DNA of 64,000 nucleotides from NCBI GenBank assembly GCA_964455285.1, contig CAYVVG010000005.1, forward strand, positions 1 through 64,000, read 5' to 3'. Below are positions 50,184-59,341 of this stretch, piece after piece. A model generated the notes under the pieces. It was not told the origin of the DNA, made no database searches, and saw nothing but the letters and a program-made list of their open reading frames with translations. Made by a program: the position numbers and the translations under genes. Source of the DNA: CAIVAT01 sp964455285 (GTDB taxonomy: Bacteria > Bacteroidota > Bacteroidia > Bacteroidales > FEN-979). Every line of letters begins with the position of its first letter. The first letter of the stretch is position 1.

Positions 50184-50657
50184 ATGAACTCCATCCCTGT
50201 GCGATTCCTCCCCGCCCTGCTCCTCCTGGCCCTGGCCGCGATTGCCTGTGATCCGGGGAGGGTGTACGAGGAGCACCTGCCGATGAAAGAAGGAGTGTGG
50301 AAAGTTTCCGACAAAAAAGAGTTCCGTGCAGAGATCAGTGACATTTTATCGAGTTATTCCGTGTACATCGATATCCGCAACGACCGTGACTATCCGTACA
50401 GCAACCTCTATCTTTTTCTGAACACTGCCTATCCTGGCGGAGGGTTGTCGCGCGACACGATTGAGCTGACGCTGGCCGATTTCGACGGCCGCTGGCTGGG
50501 ATCGGGCACCGGGAGCGTCAAATTCAGCCGGTTCCTGTTCCGGAAGGATCTGAAATTCGCCAGCAAGGGCAGTTATCATTTCACCTTTGAACAGGCCATG
50601 CGTGTCGCCGACCTGAAAGGCATCCGCGATATCGGCATCCGGATCGAAAAACAATAA
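50184..50657 (+). CDS. gldH: Gliding-motility lipoprotein GldH
   Basis: A 157-residue lipoprotein with a signal peptide ending in the lipobox LALAAIAC (Cys near 22) and the GldH pattern VYEEHLPMKEGVWK, YSVYIDIRNDRDYPYSNLYLFL and IELTLADFDGRWLGSGTG, ending in GIRDIGIRIEKQ. GldH supports gliding and type IX secretion in flavobacteria and is kept in non-gliding Bacteroidales. ATG at 50184 is preferred to a GTG at 50175. It sits between RicT and PBP1A, a common order in the phylum. Confidence 0.9.
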   Translation: MNSIPVRFLPALLLLALAAIACDPGRVYEEHLPMKEGVWKVSDKKEFRAEISDILSSYSVYIDIRNDRDYPYSNLYLFLNTAYPGGGLSRDTIELTLADFDGRWLGSGTGSVKFSRFLFRKDLKFASKGSYHFTFEQAMRVADLKGIRDIGIRIEKQ

Positions 50658-50691
50658 TCGCAGTTCCGCGTTATCTTTCATATCGAGACCT

Positions 50692-52968
50692 ATGGCCGGC
50701 ACTTCTGCCAAATCCACGAAAAGTAAAAATTACCTGAAGGGGTTTTGGGTGACCTACCTGGTCCTGGTGATCGTCGCCGCTGTTTTTTTTATTTCAGTTG
50801 CCCTGGGCCTCTTCGGAAAAATGCCCTCGTTCGAAGAGCTGGAAAATCCCAAAAGCAATCTTGCCACCGAAGTGATCTCCTCCGACGGTAAGCTGCTGGG
50901 TAAGTATTTTATCGAGAACCGGTCGAATACTCCGTACAACGAGTTGTCGCCCAACATCATCAATGCCCTGATCGCCACTGAGGACGCCCGGTACGAGAAG
51001 CATTCAGGGATCGATGGCATTGCGATACTCCGGGTCCTGTGGGGGGTCGCCACAGGTACTTCCAAGGGAGGAGGATCGACCCTGACCCAGCAACTGGCGA
51101 AAAACCTGTTCCCGCGCAAGCAGGACCGGTCGTTCCTCGAAACCGTGATGATCAAATTCAAGGAGTGGATCACTGCCGTCAAACTGGAACGCAACTATTC
51201 GAAAGATGAGATCCTGGCCATGTACCTCAATACCGTCGATTTCGGCAGCCAGTCATACGGCATAAAGTCGGCCGCGAAGACCTATTTCAACAAAGAGCCG
51301 GCACAGCTGAACGCCGAAGAGTCGGCCATGCTGGTAGGGATGCTGAAAGCCCCGACCTGGTTCAGCCCAGTACGCAATCCCGCCCGGGCATTCGACCGGC
51401 GGAACACGGTGCTTCACCAGATGCTGAAGTACGATTACATCGACCGGCATGCTTTCGATTCGCTGAAAGCGATCCCGGTGGATATGACGAATTTCCGTCT
51501 CCAGGACCATACCTCGGGCATCGCCACCTATTTCAGGGAGTATCTGCGAACGGTATTGTCGGAATGGTGTCAGCAGCATCCCCGGGAAGACGGATCTCCG
51601 TATAATCTTTACCGCGATGGTTTGCGCGTATATACCACCCTCAATTACAAGATGCAGGAGTATGCAGAGGCTGCCATGACCGAATACTTGAGCAAGGAGT
51701 TGCAACCTGCTTTTTTCAAGCACTGGAAAGGGATACCGAATGCTCCCTTTGTGTTCGAAGGCGGCAATGCCAGGAAAGAGACCGAAGGACTGATGGTGTC
51801 GGCCATGCGGCGTTCCGACCGTTATTTTCACGGCAAGACCCGGGGGCTGAGCGAGGAGCGCATCCTCGAAGAGTTTCGCGTACCGGTGAAAATGAAGGTG
51901 TTTTCCTATCGCGGCGTGATCGATACCGTGATGACCCCGTATGACTCGGTGCGCTATTACAAATTTTACCTGCAGTCGGGGTTGATGTCGATGGACCCCC
52001 GCACGGGAGAGGTAAAGGCATACGTGGGGGGGATCAATTACCGGTTTTTCCAGTACGATCATGTCAAATTCAGCAAAAGGCAGGTAGGATCGACCTTCAA
52101 ACCCTTTCTCTATACACTGGCCATGCAGGAGGGTGAGTCGCCCTGTTCCCGTTATCCGAACGTCCAGCCGGTGATCGACCTGGGCAACGGAGAGGTATGG
52201 GCGCCCGAAAATGCCAGCGAGGAAAGGCTTGGCGAGATGGTCACCCTGAAGTGGGCGCTGGCCAACTCCAACAACTGGGTCTCCGGTCAACTTATCCGTA
52301 AGTATGCACCCACGGCAGTGGTGGCGCTGGCGCATAAAATGGGTATCACGAGCGATATCCCCGCCGTGTATTCCATCGCGTTGGGATCGTGCGACATCAG
52401 CCTTTATGAGATGGTAGGGGCCATGGGCACCTATGCCAACAAAGGCGTGTTCATTGAACCGCAGTTCATCACCCGCATCGAGGACAAGAACGGGAACATC
52501 CTGCAGACGTTCAATACTAAGTCACAGGAGGTGATCAGCGAGGAGACTGCTTATCTCATGATCCGGCTGATGCAGGGAGTGGTTGACGGGGGCACCGGGG
52601 TGAGGCTCCGGTACAAATACGGGCTCGACAACCCGATCGCAGGGAAGACAGGGACCACGCAAAACCAGAGCGACGGCTGGTTTATGGGCATCACCCCCGA
52701 TCTGGTCACCGGGGTGTGGGTGGGATGCGAAGACCGTGCCGCCCATTTCCGGAGCATCACCCTGGGGCAGGGTGCCAACATGGCCCTTCCGATATGGGGA
52801 TTGTACATGCAGCATGTTTATGCCGATGCCAGCCTTCGTTATGTCAAGCGCGGCTTCGATCCCCCGTCGGCCCCCCTGGGCGTTGACCTGGATTGCGAAG
52901 ATGGGAGTGCTGCCGAACCGGTGCAGGGGAAAGGGAAGAAGCAGGTAATCGACACCGATGAGTTCTGA
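50692..52968 (+). CDS. Penicillin-binding protein 1A (bifunctional transglycosylase/transpeptidase)
   Basis: A 758-residue inner-membrane enzyme that polymerises and cross-links peptidoglycan. One transmembrane helix (about 20-42) is followed by the GT51 domain with ATEDARYEKHSGID (catalytic Glu near 98) and GGGSTLTQQLAKNLF, then the transpeptidase with STFKPF (nucleophilic Ser near 466), SNN (LANSNNW) and KTGTT (near 651). Length is normal. Its 3' end overlaps mutS2 by 11 bp. Confidence 0.95.
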   Translation: MAGTSAKSTKSKNYLKGFWVTYLVLVIVAAVFFISVALGLFGKMPSFEELENPKSNLATEVISSDGKLLGKYFIENRSNTPYNELSPNIINALIATEDARYEKHSGIDGIAILRVLWGVATGTSKGGGSTLTQQLAKNLFPRKQDRSFLETVMIKFKEWITAVKLERNYSKDEILAMYLNTVDFGSQSYGIKSAAKTYFNKEPAQLNAEESAMLVGMLKAPTWFSPVRNPARAFDRRNTVLHQMLKYDYIDRHAFDSLKAIPVDMTNFRLQDHTSGIATYFREYLRTVLSEWCQQHPREDGSPYNLYRDGLRVYTTLNYKMQEYAEAAMTEYLSKELQPAFFKHWKGIPNAPFVFEGGNARKETEGLMVSAMRRSDRYFHGKTRGLSEERILEEFRVPVKMKVFSYRGVIDTVMTPYDSVRYYKFYLQSGLMSMDPRTGEVKAYVGGINYRFFQYDHVKFSKRQVGSTFKPFLYTLAMQEGESPCSRYPNVQPVIDLGNGEVWAPENASEERLGEMVTLKWALANSNNWVSGQLIRKYAPTAVVALAHKMGITSDIPAVYSIALGSCDISLYEMVGAMGTYANKGVFIEPQFITRIEDKNGNILQTFNTKSQEVISEETAYLMIRLMQGVVDGGTGVRLRYKYGLDNPIAGKTGTTQNQSDGWFMGITPDLVTGVWVGCEDRAAHFRSITLGQGANMALPIWGLYMQHVYADASLRYVKRGFDPPSAPLGVDLDCEDGSAAEPVQGKGKKQVIDTDEF

Positions 52969-55351
52969 TTTTCAGCCGGATTTCGAGGAAAAACTGGGAT
53001 TCGATGCCATCCGGCGGATCCTTGACGAGCATTGCCTTTCCCCACTGGGGCGGGAGAGGGTGGGCCGGATGGTCTTCACCAGCGACGCGGATCTGATCGG
53101 CACGGCATTGCGGCAGACTGCCGAAATGAAGGAGATCCTTCAATTCGAAGAGCATTTTCCCGCGCAGGACTATTACGATCTGATCCCCGAACTGCTCCGG
53201 ATCCGCATTCCCGGTACCTACATCGAAACGGACCGCCTGGCCGAGCTGCGCCTGTCGTTGTCCACCATCCGGGCATTGCTGGCTTTTCTCGGCGCCCGCC
53301 GGGAGAAGTACCCCGCGCTGTTCGCCATGGCCGGGGAGAATGATTCGTCGCCGGGCTCTCCGACCCCGCTTGAAACGGAGCCGGTGATGGAGAGCGTGCT
53401 GGCGGCCATCGACCGCATCCTCGACGACCGTTCGGAGGTCAGGGACTCGGCATCGGCAGAGCTTACGCGGATCAGGAAACAAATGGCCCGGCTTCGGTCG
53501 GCTGTCGAGGGGAAGATCCTGCAAAGCTTCCGACAGGCGCGGCAGCAGGGATGGACGCCCGAGGATGCGGAAGTGACCATCAGGAACGGCCGGCTGGTGA
53601 TCCCGATGATCAATACCCACAAACGCCGCATCCCCGGTTTTGTTCACGACGAATCGTCGACCGGCCATACAGTGTACGTTGAGCCGGCCGAGATCTTCGA
53701 AACCAACAACGAGATCAGGGAGTTGGGCTACGAGGAGCAGCGCGAGATCGTCCGGATCCTGATGGAATTTGCGGATGCCATACGGCCCCGGGCCGACGGC
53801 CTCATACAAGCGTACCGGTTCCTGGGAAAGATTGACTTCACCCGGGCCAAGGCCCGTTTTGCGATCGATGTAGGGGCCTGTGATCCGATCCATCATCCCC
53901 GGCACAGCCCCGGCCGCGCAGCCTCGCCGGCACCGGCTTTTACCTGGAGACAGGCCGTGCATCCCCTGCTCCATCTGTCACACCGGCGGCAGAAGAAAAG
54001 TGTCGTCCCGCTCGATATCGCCCTCTCACCGGGGCAGAGGATCCTGATCATTTCGGGTCCCAACGCCGGCGGAAAATCGGTGTGCCTGAAAACCGTGGGT
54101 CTCGTCCAGTACATGTTCCAGTGCGGAATGTTGCCTACTGTGGCCGAAGATTCCGAATTCTGCCTCTTTCGCCGCATCCTGATCGACATAGGCGACGAGC
54201 AGTCGATCGACAACGACCTCAGCACCTATTCTTCCAAACTGCTCAACCTCAAATATTTTCTCGAGAACCTCGACGACCGTTCGTTGTTCCTCATCGACGA
54301 GATGGGGACCGGAACCGACCCCTCGCTGGGCGGAGCCATTGCCGAAGCCGCGCTGGAAGCCCTGAATGCCCGGTCGGCGATGGGGATCGTCACCACGCAC
54401 TATTCGAACCTGAAGTTGCTGGCCGCACGTGAGCCCGGGATCGTGAACGGCGCCATGCTCTACGACATGAAGCGGATGCGACCGTTATTCCGGCTGATGA
54501 CAGGCAAGCCCGGCAGTTCCTTCGCCTTTGAGATTGCGCAGGAGATCGGCTTTCCAGCCGGTGTGCTGGAGCAGGCCAGGGGCAAGACAGGCAAGAGCCA
54601 GTTGGATTTCGACCGGGAACTTCAGAATCTGGAGGTGGAGAAGCAGGAACTGGACCGAAAGTCACTCGAGGTCAGGGTGGCGGATGATTTCCTGGCCGAG
54701 CTGGTCGGAAAGTATGAAAAGATGACCGCCGACCTTGAGGCGCGGCGAACGGAGATCCTGGCAAAGGCCAGGGAGGAGGCGCGCCGGTTGCTCGACGATT
54801 CGAACCGGCTCATTGAGCGTACCATCCGTGAGATCCGCGAGTCGCAGGCTGAAAAGGAGAGGACGCGGGCAGCCCGGGCCGCCATGGCCGGGGCCAGGGA
54901 GCGGATCGTACCGGATCCGGGCGAAACCTCCCGGGCAACGTCACCTCCCCGTGCGAAGGATGAGGGAATCGACACCGGTTCCGGTAAGGGTGGTCAGGCA
55001 GGGGGAAGTAGCGACGGCGGGCTGGTCATACCGGGGCCGGTGGGGAGTCAGGCAAAGCCTCACCGGTTCCAGCATTACATGGATGAGATCCATGCCAAGA
55101 CCACGGCTTTCACCCTGACCCTCGACCTGAGGGGGAAGCGGGTGGACGAGGCCCAGTCACTGATCGGCCGGTATATCGACGATGCCATCCTCTGTTCGAT
55201 CAAGGAGGTGCAGATCCTGCATGGCAAAGGAAACGGGGTGCTGCGCCAGGTAACACGCGATTACCTGCGTTCGTTCAAGGAGGTGAAGAGTTACCGGGAT
55301 GCCCCGTTGGACGCGGGGGGAGCCGGGATCACGGTAGTTACTTTCCACTGA
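52958..55351 (+). CDS. mutS2: MutS2 family endonuclease/ribosome-rescue ATPase
   Basis: A 797-residue MutS2. It lacks the mismatch-binding N-domain of MutS and starts with the helical core (FEEKLGFDAIRRILDEHC). The ATPase has Walker A GPNAGGKSVCLKTVG, the STYSSKLLNLKYF signature, Walker B LFLIDEMGTGTDPSLG and the TTHYSNLK switch. A long coiled coil (about 550-650) leads to the C-terminal Smr domain (LDLRGKRVDEAQSLI and LHGKGNGVLRQ). MutS2 suppresses recombination and in some bacteria splits collided ribosomes. A Gly/Ser-rich linker (GSGKGGQAGGSSDGG) lies between coil and Smr. ATG at 52958 is inside the PBP1A gene, giving coupling. Confidence 0.95.
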   Translation: MSSDFQPDFEEKLGFDAIRRILDEHCLSPLGRERVGRMVFTSDADLIGTALRQTAEMKEILQFEEHFPAQDYYDLIPELLRIRIPGTYIETDRLAELRLSLSTIRALLAFLGARREKYPALFAMAGENDSSPGSPTPLETEPVMESVLAAIDRILDDRSEVRDSASAELTRIRKQMARLRSAVEGKILQSFRQARQQGWTPEDAEVTIRNGRLVIPMINTHKRRIPGFVHDESSTGHTVYVEPAEIFETNNEIRELGYEEQREIVRILMEFADAIRPRADGLIQAYRFLGKIDFTRAKARFAIDVGACDPIHHPRHSPGRAASPAPAFTWRQAVHPLLHLSHRRQKKSVVPLDIALSPGQRILIISGPNAGGKSVCLKTVGLVQYMFQCGMLPTVAEDSEFCLFRRILIDIGDEQSIDNDLSTYSSKLLNLKYFLENLDDRSLFLIDEMGTGTDPSLGGAIAEAALEALNARSAMGIVTTHYSNLKLLAAREPGIVNGAMLYDMKRMRPLFRLMTGKPGSSFAFEIAQEIGFPAGVLEQARGKTGKSQLDFDRELQNLEVEKQELDRKSLEVRVADDFLAELVGKYEKMTADLEARRTEILAKAREEARRLLDDSNRLIERTIREIRESQAEKERTRAARAAMAGARERIVPDPGETSRATSPPRAKDEGIDTGSGKGGQAGGSSDGGLVIPGPVGSQAKPHRFQHYMDEIHAKTTAFTLTLDLRGKRVDEAQSLIGRYIDDAILCSIKEVQILHGKGNGVLRQVTRDYLRSFKEVKSYRDAPLDAGGAGITVVTFH

Positions 55352-55405
55352 TCCGCTCGGGATCATCCGAACTTTACGGACCTCTTTCATTTTAAAATAT
55401 TTATA

Positions 55406-55413
55406 TATCTTTG
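55406..55413 (+). promoter_or_regulatory. -7 box of the H1-like gene
   Basis: TATCTTTG, 29 bp before the ATG, preceded by TTTC at 55385-55388 (17-bp spacing). Confidence 0.6.
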
Positions 55414-55441
55414 TGCGAAATCATTCATTAAAATTTCTCCC

Positions 55442-55954
55442 ATGAAAACGATCAAATTCAGTGAATCCGAGTTGGAATTTCTGCAGAATCACTACGAACT
55501 TGAGCTGATCGATGCCGAAAACTACGTTGCAGAACTTAAGAATATCCTGAAGAAACTGGGTAAGATTGAGAAAGAGATCACCCAGGAGACCCCGGTCAAG
55601 AAAGCAGCGAAGAAACGTGGCCGTCCGAAAAGAGAAAAAGCGGCTGCCGAAACCGTAGCCCCCGCCGCCAAAGCGGAAAAAGCTCCCGTTGCCAAGAAAG
55701 AGGCCAGGAAGGCCCCGGGCAGGAAAGCTGCGAAAAAAGAGGTGAAGAAAGTCGTGAAGAAAGCGGAGAAGAAGGTTGCCCCGGTGAAAGCCGCGAAGGC
55801 CCCGGTTGCCAGGAAGGCAGCCAAGGCTCCCGTGAAGAAAGCAGCGGTGAAACCGGTGGTAAAGAAAGCTCCTAAAGCAGCGCCGGCAAAGAAAGTCGCT
55901 GTGGCTAAACCAGCTGTTGAAGTCGCTCCGGCCGAGGCCCCCAAGACAGAATAA
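55442..55954 (+). CDS. Histone H1-like Lys/Ala-rich nucleoid protein
   Basis: A 170-residue basic protein. The first 45 residues are a helical, mostly acidic head (MKTIKFSESELEFLQNHYEL). The rest is a low-complexity Lys/Ala/Pro/Val tail with an AT-hook-like KKRGRPKR (about 59-66) and repeated KKA and APVKK units like the C-terminal tail of histone H1 or Bordetella/Chlamydia H1-like proteins. It probably binds and compacts DNA. Codon repeats make the length prone to variation between strains. Confidence 0.82.
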   Translation: MKTIKFSESELEFLQNHYELELIDAENYVAELKNILKKLGKIEKEITQETPVKKAAKKRGRPKREKAAAETVAPAAKAEKAPVAKKEARKAPGRKAAKKEVKKVVKKAEKKVAPVKAAKAPVARKAAKAPVKKAAVKPVVKKAPKAAPAKKVAVAKPAVEVAPAEAPKTE

Positions 55955-56050
55955 CCCTTGCGCGATCACCCTGCGGGTGAAGCAGGTTCAGGCAGGATGA
56001 GCCGGACGGTGCTGCAAGCGCCGCGGCTTATCCTGCTTTTTGCGAAACTC

Positions 56051-56081
56051 TTTGGGAATTTGCAAAAAACAAGTATCTTTG
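56051..56081 (+). promoter_or_regulatory. Promoter of rpsT
   Basis: TTTG at 56051-56054 and TATCTTTG at 56074-56081 are exactly 19 bp apart, the best promoter match on the plus strand. Confidence 0.8.
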
Positions 56082-56109
56082 CACCCCAATTTGAAAACAA
56101 ATCAGTAAC

Positions 56110-56379
56110 ATGGCGAATCACAGAAGTTCCGAAAAGCGTATCCGCAGCAATAAGACAAAACGCACACTGAACCGTTACCAGGGTCGTACGGTACGCAATG
56201 CCGTTAAAAAATTACGTGAAAACGACAGTCCCGAAGAGTTGGTCAAGGATCTGCCCAAGGTGATCTCGCAGGTGGACAAGTTGGCCAAGAAGAGTGTGAT
56301 CCACAGGAACAAGGCTGCCAACCTGAAGAGCAAACTGATGCGCAAGGCCAACGCCAAAGCCCAGCAGCCCGCCGGATAA
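56110..56379 (+). CDS. rpsT: 30S ribosomal protein S20
   Basis: An 89-residue basic protein with the S20 pattern MANHRSSEKRIRSNKTKRTLNRYQ start and the C-terminal LAKKSVIHRNKAANLKSKLM helix. It binds 16S rRNA early in small-subunit assembly. A strong promoter lies 29 bp upstream and it is monocistronic, facing the convergent acyltransferase gene 7 bp away. Confidence 0.96.
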   Translation: MANHRSSEKRIRSNKTKRTLNRYQGRTVRNAVKKLRENDSPEELVKDLPKVISQVDKLAKKSVIHRNKAANLKSKLMRKANAKAQQPAG

Positions 56380-56386
56380 CGGGTTT

Positions 56387-57355
56387 TTATCTTTTTCTGC
56401 GCCACCGGAGCCCTTTCAGCGATGCCAGACGCTGAATATAGGTTGTCAGGTGGCGTTCTTTTTTCCGGGGATAGATGTCGTCGATGTAGATCATGATCCC
56501 GGTTTCTTCCACTTCGCCGAATTGATGGTTGATCGCCGTGCCGAACGTGCGCATGGTCGGCGAAAGGTTCATGTAGGCGTTGACCAGCGGGGGCACCAGT
56601 TCGCCGCGTTGCCGCACTTCCCTGACCAGGATTTTATAATTCTCCTCGTATGCCGGCGCCGAAAAGAGGGTGGCCATGTCCGCTTCGGGCGTTTCGGACC
56701 TGACCGATTCGACCGGCAACATCAGCGATTCCTTGTCGGGGAAATACCGTCGCAGGAAATAGAGAACCAGATCGCGGGCCGACCGGTTGTAATCGGGATA
56801 CATCGTCATTTTACCAAAGAAATACCGGATCTCCGGGTTTTCGATGATCATGGCGCCCAGTCCGTCCCACAGGTTGTCGAGCGCGTACATTCCTTTCCGG
56901 AAGTTGATCAGCGGCTGATAATTGGGCTGGACAAAGGAGCGTCCCAGTTCGATGCTCAGCGGGAGGTAATCGCGGATAAACCGGGGGGAGAACCGGAAAA
57001 GCTCGGCAGTGGCACTGTGCACGCATCCCCCCTTTTCGCAGATGATGTCGGAGCCGTGGATAAAACGGTACCCTCCCACGATCTCCGATTCCACCGGGTC
57101 CCAAACGATCAGTTGCTGGAACGGGATCTCCATGGTGTCGAATTCGTCGATGTCGGTGCTCTTCCCCGTGCCGCCCCCGGCATCGCGGAAGGTGATCTCG
57201 CGCAGCCTCCCAACCTCGCGCATCAGGTTCGGCGATTCATGGGCGGTGAAGACGAAGATCTTCTTGTGCCCGTTGTTGGTGTTGCGCAGGAAGGTGCAGT
57301 CGCTGAGTTCCGCCTCCAGTAATTTTACATCGACAGGGGGGATGATGGTTTCCAT
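56387..57355 (-). CDS. GNAT-fold N-acyltransferase, amino-acid lipid (GlsB/OlsB-like) type
   Basis: A 322-residue protein of the acetyltransferase_5 (OlsB-like) group: REVGRLREITFRDAGGGTG, QLIVWDPVESEIVGGYRFIHG, LELGRSFV-type motif (SIELGRSFVQPNYQ) and LDNLWDGLGAMIIENPEIRYFFG. Such enzymes move a hydroxy-fatty acyl chain from acyl-carrier protein to an amino acid: ornithine lipids in Proteobacteria, glycine lipids in Bacteroidota. The divergent PlsC-like gene would add the second acyl chain. A well-formed promoter lies 25 bp upstream. The amino acid used cannot be read from the sequence. Confidence 0.82.
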   Translation of the reverse strand: METIIPPVDVKLLEAELSDCTFLRNTNNGHKKIFVFTAHESPNLMREVGRLREITFRDAGGGTGKSTDIDEFDTMEIPFQQLIVWDPVESEIVGGYRFIHGSDIICEKGGCVHSATAELFRFSPRFIRDYLPLSIELGRSFVQPNYQPLINFRKGMYALDNLWDGLGAMIIENPEIRYFFGKMTMYPDYNRSARDLVLYFLRRYFPDKESLMLPVESVRSETPEADMATLFSAPAYEENYKILVREVRQRGELVPPLVNAYMNLSPTMRTFGTAINHQFGEVEETGIMIYIDDIYPRKKERHLTTYIQRLASLKGLRWRRKR

Positions 57356-57379
57356 GACGGGAAAGGATATATGGATTTA

Positions 57380-57412
57380 CAAATATAGGGAAGATAACGG
57401 CCGTACGGCAAA
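57380..57412 (-). promoter_or_regulatory. Promoter of the GNAT N-acyltransferase gene
   Basis: TTTG (57409-57412) and TATATTTG (57380-57387) on the minus strand are 21 bp apart; the inferred leader is about 18 nt. Confidence 0.75.
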
Positions 57413-57429
57413 TAAATGGAACCGGCGGA

Positions 57430-57437
57430 TAATTTTG
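57430..57437 (+). promoter_or_regulatory. Possible -7 box of the PlsC-like gene
   Basis: TAATTTTG lies only 12 bp before the ATG at 57450 (a second box, TACTTTTG, is at 57438-57445). Either implies an almost leaderless message. Confidence 0.35.
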
Positions 57438-57449
57438 TACTTTTGCGGC

Positions 57450-58334
57450 ATGTCGCCTGCAGAATATGCTGAAATTCCGGAACGGCTGATCGATATCCGG
57501 TCGGTCATCGCTTCCAAGAACCCCACCCTGGCCCGGATGATGCCGGGTTTCATCGTATCGTGGCTGAAAAAAAAGCTCCATGTCGACCGGGTCAATGGTT
57601 ATATATACCGTAATCGCGACAAGACGGGATTGCCTTTTGTGCGTGCCATCCTCGACGAGTTCGGGGTGTCGGTGAAGGTGAACGACCGGCGTACCGCACC
57701 CTTTGAGACCGACGCCCTGATCCCGCCGGTCGGACGGTATATCATCGCCGCCAACCATCCGCTCGGCGGACTCGACGGCATGGCACTGATGCAGGAGTTG
57801 GGAAAGAGCCGGCCCGACATCGTCTTCCCCGTCAACGACTTTCTCCTGTTCGTACCCGGGCTCCGGCCCCTCTTTGTTCCCATCAACAAGCACGGCCGGA
57901 ATACGGAAAATGCCGCGCTGATCAATGCGACCTTCGCTTCCGACCGCACCATTCTCTATTTCCCGGCCGGGCTGGTCTCGCGGAAGATGAAGACTGGCGG
58001 GAAGATGGAGATCCGGGATCTGGAGTGGAAGAGCACCTTCATTAAAAAAGCCCGGAATTACCGGAGAGACATCGTTCCCGTGCATGTGGACGGGCGGAAC
58101 TCCGAATGGTTTTACAATCTGGCCCTTTGGAGAAAGAGGCTGGGTATCGGGATCAACATCGAAATGCTTTACCTGGTCGATGAAATGATCCGGCAACTGG
58201 GCAAGACCATCACGCTCACCGTGGGCGATCCCATTCCTTATGGCACCTTTGACCGGTCAAAAAAGGATGCCCAGTGGGCGTCATGGGTACGTGAACGGGT
58301 ATATCAACTGGGTCCCGGTAATTCAATATCATGA
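57450..58334 (+). CDS. PlsC-like O-acyltransferase (GlsA-like)
   Basis: A 294-residue lysophospholipid-acyltransferase-like protein with the active-site block AANHPLGGLDGMAL (near 107-120; spacing of one residue more than the usual H-x4-D, as in related Bacteroidota proteins), LFVPINKHGRNTENAALI, and ILYFPAGLVSRKMKTGGKMEIRDLEW. It probably adds the second acyl chain to an amino-acid lipid made by the divergent N-acyltransferase. ATG at 57450 (MSPAEYAEIPERLIDI) is used; the long open frame upstream is antisense to the neighbouring gene. The stop overlaps the engB start (ATGA). Confidence 0.82.
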   Translation: MSPAEYAEIPERLIDIRSVIASKNPTLARMMPGFIVSWLKKKLHVDRVNGYIYRNRDKTGLPFVRAILDEFGVSVKVNDRRTAPFETDALIPPVGRYIIAANHPLGGLDGMALMQELGKSRPDIVFPVNDFLLFVPGLRPLFVPINKHGRNTENAALINATFASDRTILYFPAGLVSRKMKTGGKMEIRDLEWKSTFIKKARNYRRDIVPVHVDGRNSEWFYNLALWRKRLGIGINIEMLYLVDEMIRQLGKTITLTVGDPIPYGTFDRSKKDAQWASWVRERVYQLGPGNSIS

Positions 58335-58957
58335 ACATCGAACGCATAGAATTCATCAGCAGCAGCCCCTCGCTGTCGCACTGCCCGAAGGAGGAGGTTC
58401 CCGAGTTTGCTTTCATCGGACGGTCGAATGTAGGAAAGTCGTCGCTGATCAACATGCTGGCCGGCACCAAAGGCCTGGCAAAGGTGTCGGGAACTCCGGG
58501 TAAAACGCGGATGGTGAATCATTTCCGGGTCTTTTCATCCGGTTTCCTGCCGTGGCACCTTGTGGATCTTCCCGGGTACGGGTTTGCCCGGGCCTCGAAG
58601 ACCCTCCGTCGTGATTTCGACCGGTTGATCAGGAACTACCTGGAGAAGCGGGAGACCCTGGCGTTGATATTCGTGCTGATCGATTCGAGGCTGGAGCCGC
58701 AGCAGAACGACCTGGATTTCATCGACTGGCTGGGGGAGACAGGCAATGGTTTCGTGATGTTATTCACCAAGACCGACAAATTGTCGGCATCGCAACTCGG
58801 CCCCAACCTGGAAGCCTATCGCCGGGTGCTGCGTGAAAAATGGGAAGAACTTCCGGCCATGATCGCGACCTCAGCAAAAACCAGGGCGGGACGCGAGGAG
58901 GTACTCGAAACCATCGGGATGGCCCTCCGGGAGATCGGCCACGCCGGAAAAATATGA
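58331..58957 (+). CDS. engB: Ribosome biogenesis GTP-binding protein EngB (YsxC/YihA)
   Basis: A 208-residue GTPase needed for 50S assembly. Motifs: G1 GRSNVGKSSLIN, switch GTPGKTR, G3 DLPGYG, G4 TKTDK and a G5-like SAKT near the end (TSAKTRAG). Length and order are standard. The start overlaps the upstream stop by 4 bp. It converges with the biotin carrier gene, 2 bp apart. Confidence 0.95.
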   Translation: MNIERIEFISSSPSLSHCPKEEVPEFAFIGRSNVGKSSLINMLAGTKGLAKVSGTPGKTRMVNHFRVFSSGFLPWHLVDLPGYGFARASKTLRRDFDRLIRNYLEKRETLALIFVLIDSRLEPQQNDLDFIDWLGETGNGFVMLFTKTDKLSASQLGPNLEAYRRVLREKWEELPAMIATSAKTRAGREEVLETIGMALREIGHAGKI

Positions 58958-58959
58958 CA

Positions 58960-59277
58960 CTATTTCATTTCGACCAGGACGTAGTTCTTGGGAACCACCT
59001 CTCCCTGCTTGACGTAAACCTTGCGGATCGTCCCGTTTTTCGAAGCCACCAGTAGGTTATCCATCTTCATGGCCTGAAGGGTGAGCAGTTTATCACCTTT
59101 TTTCACCTTCTGACCCTCCTTGACGAAAACCTTCATGATCGTACCGGGAATGAAGGCGGTCACCTTCTTGAAATCTCTCGGCTTATAGGGCTTCCGGTTG
59201 GCGAATTTCTTCGTCAGCGTGGTCTTGTATGTGATCTCCTCAAATTTGAAATCGGTGAACTCTATATTCTCATCCAT
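58960..59277 (-). CDS. Biotin carboxyl carrier protein
   Basis: A 105-residue carrier with the biotinyl domain at about 38-105; the biotin site is Lys71 in LQAMKMDN, with Gln before the usual AMKM where Glu is common. The N-terminal 35 residues are charged (FKFEEITYKTTLTKKF). It shuttles carboxybiotin between enzyme subunits. It follows the carboxyltransferase gene by 64 bp and could also serve the 5S-type subunit at 39689-41425, which lacks its own biotinyl domain. Confidence 0.9.
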   Translation of the reverse strand: MDENIEFTDFKFEEITYKTTLTKKFANRKPYKPRDFKKVTAFIPGTIMKVFVKEGQKVKKGDKLLTLQAMKMDNLLVASKNGTIRKVYVKQGEVVPKNYVLVEMK

Positions 59278-59341
59278 GGTCTCCTTTTTCTCAATTTCGC
59301 TACTCGCAATTTCGCTGCCTCGCTCCCTGCCTGGTTACATG

